Positions 45,549 through 54,061 of a DNA stretch of 64,000 nt are shown here, piece after piece. Made by a program: the position numbers and the translations under genes. Under the pieces are notes generated by a model. The model saw only the letters and a list, made by a program, of their open reading frames with translations. It was not told the DNA's origin and searched no databases. Where the stretch lies: contig NZ_PYFX01000001.1 of NCBI RefSeq assembly GCF_003020115.1, forward strand, positions 310,001 through 374,000, read 5' to 3'. The DNA comes from Bradyrhizobium sp. MOS002 (GTDB lineage: Bacteria > Pseudomonadota > Alphaproteobacteria > Rhizobiales > Xanthobacteraceae). Positions within the stretch are counted from its first letter, which is position 1. Every line of letters starts with the position of its first letter.

Positions 45549-45779
45549 ATGAAAGATCTCAAGTCTCAAGCCAGCAAAAGCACGACCCCCGGCAAGGGAG
45601 GGCTCACTCCGGAGATCCAGTCCCGGATCGGGCACCAGCTGCGCGCCATGTACGACGACGTGGTGCGCCAGGGGGTTCCGGACCGGTTCGCGGAACTGAT
45701 CAAGAAACTTGATGCGCCGGGAGCGGCACCCCAAGTGGAAAATGGTGGCGGCTCTAACGACAACAATGGGAGGGATTAA
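45549..45779 (+). CDS. nepR: Anti-sigma factor NepR
   Basis: 76 aa from ATG 45549 (GTG 45537 is an alternative). The conserved NepR core LTPEIQSRIGHQLRAMYDDV and PDRFAELIKKLD is present, with short charged flanks. Holds EcfG inactive until PhyR~P competes. Its stop overlaps the ecfG start as TAATG, so the pair is translationally coupled. Confidence 0.95.
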   Translation: MKDLKSQASKSTTPGKGGLTPEIQSRIGHQLRAMYDDVVRQGVPDRFAELIKKLDAPGAAPQVENGGGSNDNNGRD

Positions 45780-46327
45780 TGCCTCTCACGGACTCCCTGC
45801 GTAACGACATCCTGGCGGCCGTGCCCAGCCTGCGCGCGTTCGCCATCTCGCTCAGCGGCAATGCCGATCGCGCCGACGATCTGGTTCAGGAGACGCTGTT
45901 GCGCGCGCTCGCCAACATCGACTCGTTCCAGCCCGGCTCCAATCTGCCGGCGTGGCTGTTCACGATCCTGCGCAACCTGTTCCGCTCGGACTATCGCAAG
46001 CGGCGGCGGGAAGTCGAGGATGCCGAAGGCAACTATGCCAAGACGCTGAAGACGCAGCCCTCGCAGAACGCCCACCTCGAGTTCGAGGAATTCCGCACGG
46101 CGCTCGAAAAACTTCCGCAGGACCAGCGTGAAGCGCTGATCCTCGTCGGCGCCTCAGGCTTCTCCTATGAGGATGCGGCTTCGATCTGCGGCTGCGCCGT
46201 CGGCACGATCAAGAGCCGCGTCAACCGTGCGCGCTCCAAGCTCGCGGCGCTGCTCTATGTCGATGGCGCCGAGGATTTCGGGCCGGACGAGACCATTCGC
46301 GCCGTGATCGGCGGCAGCGGCGGCTGA
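45779..46327 (+). CDS. ecfG: ECF sigma factor EcfG (ECF15, general stress)
   Basis: 182 aa. Region 2 (RADDLVQETLLRALANIDSF, PAWLFTILRNLFRSDYRKRR) and region 4 (LPQDQREALILVGASGFSYEDAA, CAVGTIKSRVNRARSKLAALL) are both intact. Group member recognised by the phyR and nepR neighbours. Directs GGAAC-N16-CGTT promoters for general stress genes. AGGGATT precedes the ATG. Confidence 0.97.
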   Translation: MPLTDSLRNDILAAVPSLRAFAISLSGNADRADDLVQETLLRALANIDSFQPGSNLPAWLFTILRNLFRSDYRKRRREVEDAEGNYAKTLKTQPSQNAHLEFEEFRTALEKLPQDQREALILVGASGFSYEDAASICGCAVGTIKSRVNRARSKLAALLYVDGAEDFGPDETIRAVIGGSGG

Positions 46328-46363
46328 CGGCCGGCGTCAATCGGACTGAGACCGTGATGAAGG

Positions 46364-46381
46364 CGGCCGCTTCCGCGGCCG
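46364..46381 (+). terminator. Hairpin after ecfG
   Basis: CGGCCGC / GCGGCCG around TTCC, 37 bp after the stop, followed by TCTTCG. Weak T-run. Confidence 0.6.
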
Positions 46382-46422
46382 TCTTCGCGCGTCTGACGTG
46401 ATCACATCGCGCGTCGCCTCGA

Positions 46423-47121
46423 TCACTCGTCCACGAAGGTCACGGTCTCGGCCACGCTCGCACGCGACGTGCGGTAGCTGTTGACCTTGTGGGCGTCGTC
46501 GGCATAGCCGAACGAAATGCCGCAGACGATACGGCGATCATCGGGCAGTTTGAAATGGCGGCGGATCAGGCCGGAGTGGCGCGCGATCGCCGCCTGCGGA
46601 ATGGTGCCGAGCCCGAGCGCCTGCGCGGAGAGCATGAAATTCGAGACATAGGCGCCGCAATCGATCGCACCGTAGATACCAAGCGGCTCATCGGTGTGGA
46701 TGATGGCCACATGCGGCGCGCCGAAGAAATTGTAGTTCTCCAGCGCCTGCTTCGCGTACGCCGCCTTGTCCCCGCGCGCGATGCCGAGCGTGTTGTAGAG
46801 CTGAAAGCCGCTCTCGCGGCGGCGTTCGAGATAGGCGCCGAGATATTCGCGCGGCGGCGTGAAATCATAATCGCCGCCGAGTCCGCTGGATGCTTCCGCG
46901 TAAATCAGCTTGCGGAAACGCTCCTTCGCCTCGCCGCTGGCGATGATCACCTGCCAGGGCTGGCTGTTGCACCAGGACGCCGTGCGCTGCGCGGTGGTCA
47001 GCACATGTTCGATCGTCGCACGATCGACCTCCTTGGCCAGGAAGGCGCGCACCGAGTAGCGCTCGTTGAGTAGCTCTTCGAGCACGCCGATGCGGTCGGT
47101 TTGTTGTACTTGTGCGTCCAT
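46423..47121 (-). CDS. Nitroreductase-family flavoprotein
   Basis: 232 aa FMN-dependent nitroreductase fold. RYSVRAFLAKEVDRATIE at the N-terminus, TASWCNSQPWQVIIASG for the FMN site, and AQALGLGTIPQAAIARHS are family marks. Reduces nitro-aromatics, quinones or enones with NAD(P)H. It is the last gene of the leftward acyl-CoA catabolic series, separated from the dehydrogenase gene by palindrome family D, and may serve a redox step there. Substrate unknown. Confidence 0.9.
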   Translation of the reverse strand: MDAQVQQTDRIGVLEELLNERYSVRAFLAKEVDRATIEHVLTTAQRTASWCNSQPWQVIIASGEAKERFRKLIYAEASSGLGGDYDFTPPREYLGAYLERRRESGFQLYNTLGIARGDKAAYAKQALENYNFFGAPHVAIIHTDEPLGIYGAIDCGAYVSNFMLSAQALGLGTIPQAAIARHSGLIRRHFKLPDDRRIVCGISFGYADDAHKVNSYRTSRASVAETVTFVDE

Positions 47122-47136
47122 TGCCTAGCTCGCTTT

Positions 47137-47249
47137 CGTGCCCCGGATGCGACGCAGCACGAAGTGATGCGGCGCTGAGCCGGGGCCTATTGTGGCCTGT
47201 CCATTGTGGCTCCTGGGTCCCTGCTCGCGCTTCGCGCGTTTGGGACACG
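47137..47249. repeat. Palindromic repeat, family D copy 3 (degenerate)
   Basis: CGTGCCCCGGATGCG at the left and a degenerate CGCGTTTGGGACACG at the right, with GAGCCGGGGCC in the middle as in 58610-58735 and 62881-63008. Confidence 0.65.
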
Positions 47250-47254
47250 GGATA

Positions 47255-48499
47255 TCAACGTCCCTTGGTCGGGATCTTGTTATACGGCACGTCCTTGTCG
47301 ACGCGGATGTCGCCCGGCAATCCCAGCACGCGCTCGGCGATGATGTTGCGCAAGATCTCGTCGGTTCCGCCCGCGATGCGCATCGAGGGTGAGGACAGCA
47401 GCATCTGCTGAAACTGGCCCTGCACGGTCTCCTCGTCGCTGCCGGTGAGAACGCCGGCCGCTCCCTGGAGGTCCATGGCATAGGTTGCGATGTCCTGCAG
47501 CATCATGCCGGACACGAGCTTGCCGATCGAGTTCTCCGGCCCTGGCCGGTCGCCCTTGGACAGCGCCGAGATCGCGCGGTAGCTCGTATATTTCAGCCCG
47601 CTCGACTTCACCGCCCAGCTCGCAAGTTTTGAGCGCACGGCGGGATCGTCGATGGCGAGGCCATCCTCCAGCATCAGATTGGAGCAGAACTCGAACATCT
47701 CGGGGACGCCGGTCGCAAGCCGCGAACCGATCGACATCCGCTCGTTCATCAACGTGGTCAGCGACACGCTCCAGCCCTCGCCGATGGCGCCGAGGCGCTG
47801 GCTGTCGGGAATGACGACGTCGGTGAAATAGACCTCGTTGAACTCCTGCATGCCGTTGGCCTGCTTGATCGGCCGCACCTCGACGCCGGGACTCCTCATG
47901 TCCAGGAAGAACATGGTGAGCCCCTTGTGCTTGGGCACATTGGGATCGGTGCGCGCGATCAAAAGTCCGTAGTCGGAATAGTGCGCACCGGAGGTCCAGA
48001 TCTTCTGGCCGTTGACGACCCAATTATCGCCCTTCTTCTCCGCGCGTGTGCGCAAGCCCGCGACGTCAGAGCCCGCCGACGGCTCGGAGAACAGCTGGCA
48101 CCAGATCTCCTCGCCCGCGGCTAGCCTCGGCAAATGGCGCCGCTTGGCGTCCTCGCTGCCAAAAGCCATCACGGTTGGGCCGCACATGCCCTCGCCGATC
48201 TGGAACGGCTGCGTCAGCTTGCCGTAGACGCCTTCCTCCTGCTGCCAGATCACGCGCTCGATCGGCGTCGCGCCCCGGCCGCCATATTCCTTGGGCCAAT
48301 GCAGACAGGCCCAATTGCCTTCGGCCTTCTTCTTCTGCCAGGCCTTGCCGACATCGACGATGTCGTGATTGGCCAAGCGGATGCGCCCGAGCGAGGATTT
48401 TGACAGCTCAGCCAAAAACTCCTTCGGCGCGTTGGCCTCGATCCATTTGCGCGCGGTCTCGCGGAAAGCGGCTTCCTGCGGGGTGTCGTCGAAATTCAT
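47255..48499 (-). CDS. Acyl-CoA dehydrogenase, alpha-like, copy 1
   Basis: 414 aa FAD-dependent acyl-CoA dehydrogenase. WCQLFSEPSAGSDVAGL, WVVNGQKIWTSGAHYSDYG (FAD/substrate region) and the C-terminal GGTDEILRNIIAERVLGLP are clear; the Glu in GGTDEI is the likely catalytic base. About three quarters identical by eye to the next gene upstream, so they are tandem duplicates. Introduces a 2,3-double bond in an acyl-CoA. Last dehydrogenase of the cluster. Confidence 0.93.
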   Translation of the reverse strand: MNFDDTPQEAAFRETARKWIEANAPKEFLAELSKSSLGRIRLANHDIVDVGKAWQKKKAEGNWACLHWPKEYGGRGATPIERVIWQQEEGVYGKLTQPFQIGEGMCGPTVMAFGSEDAKRRHLPRLAAGEEIWCQLFSEPSAGSDVAGLRTRAEKKGDNWVVNGQKIWTSGAHYSDYGLLIARTDPNVPKHKGLTMFFLDMRSPGVEVRPIKQANGMQEFNEVYFTDVVIPDSQRLGAIGEGWSVSLTTLMNERMSIGSRLATGVPEMFEFCSNLMLEDGLAIDDPAVRSKLASWAVKSSGLKYTSYRAISALSKGDRPGPENSIGKLVSGMMLQDIATYAMDLQGAAGVLTGSDEETVQGQFQQMLLSSPSMRIAGGTDEILRNIIAERVLGLPGDIRVDKDVPYNKIPTKGR

Positions 48500-48531
48500 G
48501 GCGACCTCTTCGTTCTTGCTCTGTCTTAGTC

Positions 48532-48631
48532 CCTCATGGTGAGGAGGCGCGCAGCGCCGTCTCGAACCACGAGGCCCCAGTCGGGCCGCATCCTTCGAGA
48601 CGCCGCGTTCCGCGGCTCCTCAGGATGAGGA
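48532..48631. repeat. Palindromic repeat, family G
   Basis: CCTCATGGTGAGGAG and GTCTCGAA on the left pair with CTTCGAGAC and CTCCTCAGGATGAGG on the right. Inserted between the two duplicate dehydrogenase genes. Confidence 0.75.
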
Positions 48632-48634
48632 TCA

Positions 48635-49879
48635 TCAGCCTCTTCCCTTCGTCGGGATCTTGTTGAACGGCACGTCCTTGTCGACCCGGATGTCGCCGGG
48701 CAGGCCCAACACCCGCTCGGCGATGATGTTGCGCATGATCTCGTCGGTACCGCCTTCGACGCGGGTGCCGGGTGCGCGCAGCAGCATCGCCTGGAAACGG
48801 CCGGCGAGTTCGGCATCCTCGCCGCTGACCACTCCGCCCGCCCCCTGCAAGTCCAGTGCGTAGGTCGCGACATCCTGGATCATCGAGCCCGCCACCAACT
48901 TGCCGATGGAATTTTCCGGTCCCGGCCGCTCGCCCTTCGACAGCGCGGAGATCGCGCGCATGCTGGTGTATTTCAGCCCACTCGCCTTCACCGCCCAGCT
49001 CGCCAGCTTCGAGCGCACCGCGCGATCCTCGATCGCCGGGCCGTCATCGAGCATCAAGCTCGAGCAATATTCGAACAGTTCGGGGAAGCCGGTCGAGACG
49101 GCCGCGCCGATCGCGCTGCGCTCGTTCATCAGCGTGGTCAGCGAGACGTTCCAGCCGTCACCGACCTCGCCGAGGCGCTGATGATCGGGAATGCGGACGT
49201 TGGTGAAATAGACCTCGTTGAAGTCGGAAGCGCCGCTCGCCTGCTTGATCGGCCGCACCTCGACGCCCGGGCTCTTCATGTCCAGGAAGAACATGGTGAG
49301 GCCCTTGTGCTTGGGCACGGTCGGATCGGTGCGGGTCAGTAGGATGCCGTAATCCGAGTAATGCGCGCCCGACGTCCAGATTTTCTGACCGTTGACGACC
49401 CAGTCGTCGCCGTCCTTCTCTGCGCGCGTCCGCAGGCCCGCGACATCGGAGCCGCCGGCCGGCTCGGAGAACAGCTGGCACCAGACCTTTTCGCCGGAGG
49501 CAAGCGGCGGCAGATAGCTGCGCTTATGCTCCTCGCGCGCGAACGCCATCATGGTCGGCCCGCACATGCCGTGGCCGATGATGAACATGCGGGACAGCTG
49601 GCCGAACGGCCCCTCTTCCTGCTGCCAGATCACACGCTCGATCGGCGACGAGCCGCGCCCGCCATAATCCTTGGGCCAATGCAGGCAGGCCCAGCCGGCA
49701 TCGGCCTTCTTCTTTTGCCAGGCCTTTGCCACTTCCAGAATGTTGGCGTTCTTCAATTGCGTGCGGCCGAGCGAGGACTTGCGAAGCTCCTCCTCGTACT
49801 GCTTGGGCGCGTTCGCACCGATCCAGGCGCGGGCAGTGGCGCGAAATTCGGCCTCTTGCGGGGTGTCGTCGAAGTTCAT
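48635..49879 (-). CDS. Acyl-CoA dehydrogenase, alpha-like, copy 2
   Basis: 414 aa. Same motifs as its neighbour (WCQLFSEPAGGSDVAGL, WVVNGQKIWTSGAHYSDYG, GGTDEIMRNIIAERVLGLP), start MNFDDTPQEAEF and end VPFNKIPTKGRG. Differences are concentrated in the substrate-facing middle (for example FIIGHGMCG against FQIGEGMCG). Such pairs allow different chain forms or successive cycles. Catalytic Glu present in GGTDEI. Confidence 0.93.
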   Translation of the reverse strand: MNFDDTPQEAEFRATARAWIGANAPKQYEEELRKSSLGRTQLKNANILEVAKAWQKKKADAGWACLHWPKDYGGRGSSPIERVIWQQEEGPFGQLSRMFIIGHGMCGPTMMAFAREEHKRSYLPPLASGEKVWCQLFSEPAGGSDVAGLRTRAEKDGDDWVVNGQKIWTSGAHYSDYGILLTRTDPTVPKHKGLTMFFLDMKSPGVEVRPIKQASGASDFNEVYFTNVRIPDHQRLGEVGDGWNVSLTTLMNERSAIGAAVSTGFPELFEYCSSLMLDDGPAIEDRAVRSKLASWAVKASGLKYTSMRAISALSKGERPGPENSIGKLVAGSMIQDVATYALDLQGAGGVVSGEDAELAGRFQAMLLRAPGTRVEGGTDEIMRNIIAERVLGLPGDIRVDKDVPFNKIPTKGRG

Positions 49880-49895
49880 GGTGTCTCTCTTCTTC

Positions 49896-49995
49896 CGTCA
49901 TTCCGGGGCGATGCGAAGCATCGAACCCGGAATCCAGAGGTTATCGACTCATTTCGAGATTCCGGGTTCGCCGCGTTGCGGCGCCCCGGAATGAC
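49896..49995. repeat. Palindromic repeat, family C copy 2
   Basis: CGTCATTCCGGGGC to GCCCCGGAATGAC, inner AACCCGGAATC and GATTCCGGGTT arms. Between two dehydrogenase genes of the same run. Confidence 0.87.
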
Positions 49996-49996
49996 A

Positions 49997-51124
49997 TCAC
50001 GCCGCGTTCTTCTTGCGCATGCGGTCGATCAACTGGTCTTCCCAATAGGACAGGCTGCCGAGCCCGAGCGCCATGGCGTTGGCGCGGCGATAGTACATGT
50101 GACAGTCGAACTCCCAGGTGAAACCCATGCCGCCGTGAACCTGGATGTTGTTCTTGGCGCAGTGCTGGAACGCCTGCGTCGCGCTGATGCGGGCCGCGGC
50201 GGCGGCTTCCGGCAGCTCCGCGGCGTTGGTCGAGAGCGCCCAGGCGCCGTAATAGCTGTTGGAACGTGCCAGCGTCGCCGACACATACATGTCCGCCAGC
50301 ATGTGCTTGACGGCCTGGAACGAGCCGATCTGTCGGCCGAAGGCGATACGGTCGAGCGCGTAGTCGCGGCCCATCTCCAGCGCGCGGTCGGAGCCGCCGA
50401 CCTGCTCGAACGCGCAGAGCACCGCGGCGCGGTCCAGCACTTGAGTCAAGATGCTCCAGCCTTCGCCGGCCGCGCCCAGCGGCTCCGCCTTGCAGTCTTT
50501 GAAAGTGATCTCGGCCTGCCCGCGGGTCGGATCGAGATTGGTCAGGCCTTTCACCTCGACACCGCCGTCCTTGAGATCGACAATGAACAAGGAGATGTCG
50601 CCGTCGCGTCCGCTCGATCCCGTGCGTGCCGCGACCACCGCGAAGTCGGCGATCGCGCCATCGGCGACCGGCTTCTTGACACCGTTGAGCACACCGTTCG
50701 CAGCCGCGAGCTTGACGTTATTCGGCGACGGATTGCCCTTACCCTCGAACAGCGCCAGCGTGCCGATCGCCTCGCCCGAGGCAATCGCCGGCAACCATTT
50801 CTTCTTCTGCGCGTCGCTGCCGGCGATCAGCAGCGCTTCGGCGACGAGATAGACGGTGGAGGAAAACGGCACCGGCGCGTTCGCCCGGCCCATCTCTTCA
50901 GCGATCACGCAAAGTTCGAGATGGCCGGCGCCAGCACCACCAAAATCCTCGGGAATGGCGACGCCAAGGAAACCCATCTCGGCGAGGCCTTTCCACAGCT
51001 CCTTGTCATACGGCGCCTTGCCGTCGAGGACTGCGCGCACAGCTTTGGGCGGGCACTTCTCGGCGAGGAATTTGCGCGCTTGGTCGCGGAGCTGCTTCTG
51101 GTCGTCGGAGAAATCGAAGTTCAT
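49997..51124 (-). CDS. Acyl-CoA dehydrogenase, beta-like, third type
   Basis: 375 aa, clearly unlike the two 414-aa copies. MNFDFSDDQKQLRDQARKFL, RIAFGRQIGSFQAVKHMLAD and QVHGGMGFTWEFDCHMYYRRA are present, but the C-terminal GGTDEI-type base is absent. Dehydrogenases of this short type often pair with a longer partner in alpha2beta2 enzymes of sterol and bile-acid side-chain degradation. Pairing with a 414-aa copy here is inference. 27 bp from the ligase gene. Confidence 0.9.
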   Translation of the reverse strand: MNFDFSDDQKQLRDQARKFLAEKCPPKAVRAVLDGKAPYDKELWKGLAEMGFLGVAIPEDFGGAGAGHLELCVIAEEMGRANAPVPFSSTVYLVAEALLIAGSDAQKKKWLPAIASGEAIGTLALFEGKGNPSPNNVKLAAANGVLNGVKKPVADGAIADFAVVAARTGSSGRDGDISLFIVDLKDGGVEVKGLTNLDPTRGQAEITFKDCKAEPLGAAGEGWSILTQVLDRAAVLCAFEQVGGSDRALEMGRDYALDRIAFGRQIGSFQAVKHMLADMYVSATLARSNSYYGAWALSTNAAELPEAAAAARISATQAFQHCAKNNIQVHGGMGFTWEFDCHMYYRRANAMALGLGSLSYWEDQLIDRMRKKNAA

Positions 51125-51151
51125 GGCGCGTATCCGTGTTGATGATGTCGA

Positions 51152-53023
51152 TTACTTGAGAATGATGACGTCCTGGTCGGGCTTGTCGGCATAAAGCCGC
51201 TCCACCAGCGCGGCACGGCGCTCCAGGCCGGCGCGCTGATTGATGTAGCCCTTATCGGTGAGCTCGTTGCCGTCGATCGAGGGCGGCTCGGCCATCAGCA
51301 TGGCGCGGGCGATGATGCGGCTGCTGGCGCCTTCGCACGCCTTGTTGTGAGCCTCCAGCCCGCGCCTGAAGCAAGCGATCACCTCGGGATGCTTCACTGC
51401 ATCATCGAAGCCGAGATCGGCGTTGCCGACGAGTTGGCGGCAGGCATGCAGGTTCGGCCAGGCCAGCAGGCCGATGAAGGCACGATCCTGCCCCGCGACC
51501 AGCGCATCATGCACAACGGGCGTCGCGGCGGCGATCGCATCTGTACGCAGCGAGCCGACATGGACGAAGGTGCCGGTGGTCAGCTTGAAATCTTCCACCA
51601 CACGCCCGGCAAAGATGATGCCTTTCACCGGATCGGTGTCGTCGACGAAGATGCCGGCGTCACCGATGCAATAATAACCTTCCTCGTCAAACATCTTCTT
51701 CGTCAGGTCAGGCTGGCCAAAATAGCCCGGGGTGACGTTGACGCCGCGCAGACGCAGCTCGTACTTCGAACCGCACGGCACCATCTTCAACTCGACGCCG
51801 GGGAACGGCAGGCCGATCAGGCCGACGCGCTCGGTGTCCCAATAGGTCCCGGTCGAGGTCGGCGCGGTCTCGGTCGAGCCCCAGCCGGTGTAGAACACGA
51901 TGCGCTCGCCGGTGGTCTTCACGGCGAGAGCCTGCATGCGATCGTAGAGATCATCCGGCAGTCGCGCGCCGCCATAGGCCATGATCGAGAGGTTCTTGAA
52001 GAAGGAACGGCACAGCGCGTCGTCCTTCTCCATGGCTGCGGCGAGCGCGGCATAGCCGGCGGGCACGTTGGCGTAGTAGGTCGGCGAGATCTCGCGCAGA
52101 TTGCGCAGCGTCTCATCGAATTGGCCCGGCATCGGCCGACCGTCATCGATATAGAGCGTGCCGCCGTCGACCAGGATCGGATGGAACGCCGCATTGCCGC
52201 CCATGGTGTGGTTCCATGGCATCCAGTCCAGCATGGTCGAGATCGGACCGCTGGGATCGCGCGGCCGTACCTGCATCATCATCGCCGCATTGGCACACAT
52301 CATCGCTTGCGTGTTGATGACGGCCTTGGGCATGCCGGTCGAGCCTGACGTGAACAGCAGCTTGCCGACGGTCTCAGGCGTGATCTTCCCGATCGACGCT
52401 TCAACATCGGCGGTCACGGCTGTCGCCGCGAGCTGGGCGAAGCTGACGCTCTCAATGCCCTCGCAGGGCCGTAAGACGTGAACGACGGTGACGCCGGTGA
52501 GATCGAGCGCCTTCAGCGCCTTCTCGAAGGTCGGGCCGTCCTGCACCATCACCACGCCGGGCTTGATCAGGTCGAACAGATATTTCAGCTTGACGTGATC
52601 ATGGCTCATCAACGAGTAGGCCGGCGAGACCGGCGCGGCCGGGACGCGCGCCTGCATCGCGGCCTGCGTCATCAGCGCGTGCTCGATGGAATTGCCGGAG
52701 AGGATCGTGACCGGGCGGCCGTCGAGCGCGAGATTGAGCAAGCCCTGCGTCAGCGCATCCACGGTGCGCTTGGCTTCGCCATAGGACAATTTGCGCCATT
52801 CGCCGTTGGGGCCACCGCGCTGGGCAAGCCAGATCCGCTCCGGCGCTTCCTTCGCCCATTTTGCCAGCGAAGCCGGGATATGCTTCTCGTAGGTCTGCAG
52901 CGGGATGCGCGACTTCAGCACCACCGTTCCGTCGTCGCGGCGCTCGACGTCGATGTCGCGCGCCAGCCACTCGACCTTGCGAAAGGCGGGCTTCGTCATC
53001 ACCGCCGCCGCGCTTCCACTCAT
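51152..53023 (-). CDS. fcs: Feruloyl-CoA synthase-like acyl-CoA ligase
   Basis: 623 aa ANL enzyme, with GGGAG before the ATG. LLFTSGSTGMPKAVINTQ, DWMPWNHTMGGNAAF, GWGSTETAPTSTGTY and GRVVEDFKLTTGTFVHVG match the feruloyl-CoA synthase (Fcs) family. It activates an aromatic or related acid with CoA. In ferulate pathways Fcs works with a hydratase-lyase; the crotonase next door does not have that enzyme's motif, so the real substrate may differ. Likely first step of the cluster. Confidence 0.87.
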   Translation of the reverse strand: MSGSAAAVMTKPAFRKVEWLARDIDVERRDDGTVVLKSRIPLQTYEKHIPASLAKWAKEAPERIWLAQRGGPNGEWRKLSYGEAKRTVDALTQGLLNLALDGRPVTILSGNSIEHALMTQAAMQARVPAAPVSPAYSLMSHDHVKLKYLFDLIKPGVVMVQDGPTFEKALKALDLTGVTVVHVLRPCEGIESVSFAQLAATAVTADVEASIGKITPETVGKLLFTSGSTGMPKAVINTQAMMCANAAMMMQVRPRDPSGPISTMLDWMPWNHTMGGNAAFHPILVDGGTLYIDDGRPMPGQFDETLRNLREISPTYYANVPAGYAALAAAMEKDDALCRSFFKNLSIMAYGGARLPDDLYDRMQALAVKTTGERIVFYTGWGSTETAPTSTGTYWDTERVGLIGLPFPGVELKMVPCGSKYELRLRGVNVTPGYFGQPDLTKKMFDEEGYYCIGDAGIFVDDTDPVKGIIFAGRVVEDFKLTTGTFVHVGSLRTDAIAAATPVVHDALVAGQDRAFIGLLAWPNLHACRQLVGNADLGFDDAVKHPEVIACFRRGLEAHNKACEGASSRIIARAMLMAEPPSIDGNELTDKGYINQRAGLERRAALVERLYADKPDQDVIILK

Positions 53024-53068
53024 TTTGCGTCTCCCGGAATTTCTCGTCCTTTACGGATCTTCGTTGCT

Positions 53069-53875
53069 TCAGCGCTTGATATAGACAGGCTTTCGCTTCT
53101 CAAGGAAGGCCCTGATGCCTTCCGAAAATTCCTCGGAGCGGCTGCACAGCACCTGGTTGCGATCCTCCATCGCGATCACGCCTTCCAACGATCCGGCATC
53201 GACGCTCATGTTGAGACATTCCTTGGACAGGCGCAGACCCACGGGCGAGGCCGTGATCATCGCGTCGACATAGGGCTCGGCGGCGGCATCGAGCTTGTCC
53301 TCGTCGACGACCTCGGAGACCAGCCCGACCGCGAGCGCGCGTTCGGCGCCGATGAAGCGCCCCGTGAGGATCAGCTCCGAGGCTACCGAGACACCGACAA
53401 GGCGCGGCAGGAAATAGCTGGTGCCGATGTCGCAGCCGCCAAGACCGAGCTTGATGAAGGCGCAGTTCATCCGCGCCGATCTCGTCGCGATGCGGATGTC
53501 GGAGGCGAGCGCCAGTGCAAAGCCGCCGCCGGCCGCCGCGCCCTGCACCAGAGAGATGATCGGCTGCGGACAGCGCCGCATCAGCATCACGATGTCGGCG
53601 ATGCGCCGCTGCGAGTCCAATGACTCCGTAACACCCGGCGGCTCCTGCTGCCCGGCACGGCGCGCCATCGCGGCCTTGAGATCGAGGCCGGCACAAAAAT
53701 TCTTGCCCGCGCCCTTCAGCACCACCACGCGCGTGTCGCGGTTGCGCTGGAGGCCCTGGAAATAAACGTTGAGCGCGTCGATCAGCGCAGGATCGAGCGC
53801 GTTGAGGTGTTCGGGACGATTGAGCGTCACGGTGTCGACGCCGTCGTTGTGCTCGATCAGCAGCGGTTGGGACAT
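53069..53875 (-). CDS. Crotonase-fold protein lacking usual catalytic glutamates
   Basis: 268 aa from ATG 53875 (MSQPLLIEHNDG). The oxyanion-hole parts FCAGLDLKAAM and QGAAAGGGFALALASDIRIA are present. Aligned by eye with rat enoyl-CoA hydratase, Glu144 (GGGCEL) becomes Ala (GGGFAL) and Glu164 (PEILLG) becomes Phe (AFIKLG). An Asp in GLGGCDIGTS sits where dienoyl-CoA isomerase has its Asp. So hydration may not be its reaction; isomerase or hydrolase is possible. Part of the acyl-CoA cluster. Confidence 0.88.
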   Translation of the reverse strand: MSQPLLIEHNDGVDTVTLNRPEHLNALDPALIDALNVYFQGLQRNRDTRVVVLKGAGKNFCAGLDLKAAMARRAGQQEPPGVTESLDSQRRIADIVMLMRRCPQPIISLVQGAAAGGGFALALASDIRIATRSARMNCAFIKLGLGGCDIGTSYFLPRLVGVSVASELILTGRFIGAERALAVGLVSEVVDEDKLDAAAEPYVDAMITASPVGLRLSKECLNMSVDAGSLEGVIAMEDRNQVLCSRSEEFSEGIRAFLEKRKPVYIKR

Positions 53876-53920
53876 GAGGCGCCTCGTGCTTGCCGCGATT
53901 CGCGGTGCCGATTGCTGCGC

Positions 53921-54053
53921 CCTCTCCCCTTGTGGGAGAGGGCATGTACGCTGTGAGCCCGGAATTCGCTTGGGTGAGGGCTCTGTCTCCGCGGATAGAG
54001 ATCCCTCATCCGTCGCGCTACGCGCGCCACCTTCTCCCACAAGGGGAGAAGGG
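53921..54053. repeat. Palindromic repeat, family F
   Basis: CCTCTCCCCTTGTGGGAGAG on the left and CTTCTCCCACAAGGGGAGAA on the right, about 90 bp apart, with a middle hairpin (CTCTGTCTCCGCGGATAGAG). Between SDR and crotonase genes. Confidence 0.85.
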
Positions 54054-54061
54054 AAAGAGCC

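Noticed and set aside
49361..51142. 593-codon plus-strand frame across two dehydrogenase genes
   Set aside because: Runs antisense through two real genes and the gap; no motif.
51152..53875. Standard ferulate to vanillin pathway
   Set aside because: The neighbouring crotonase lacks the hydratase-lyase active-site pattern and no vanillin dehydrogenase is present.
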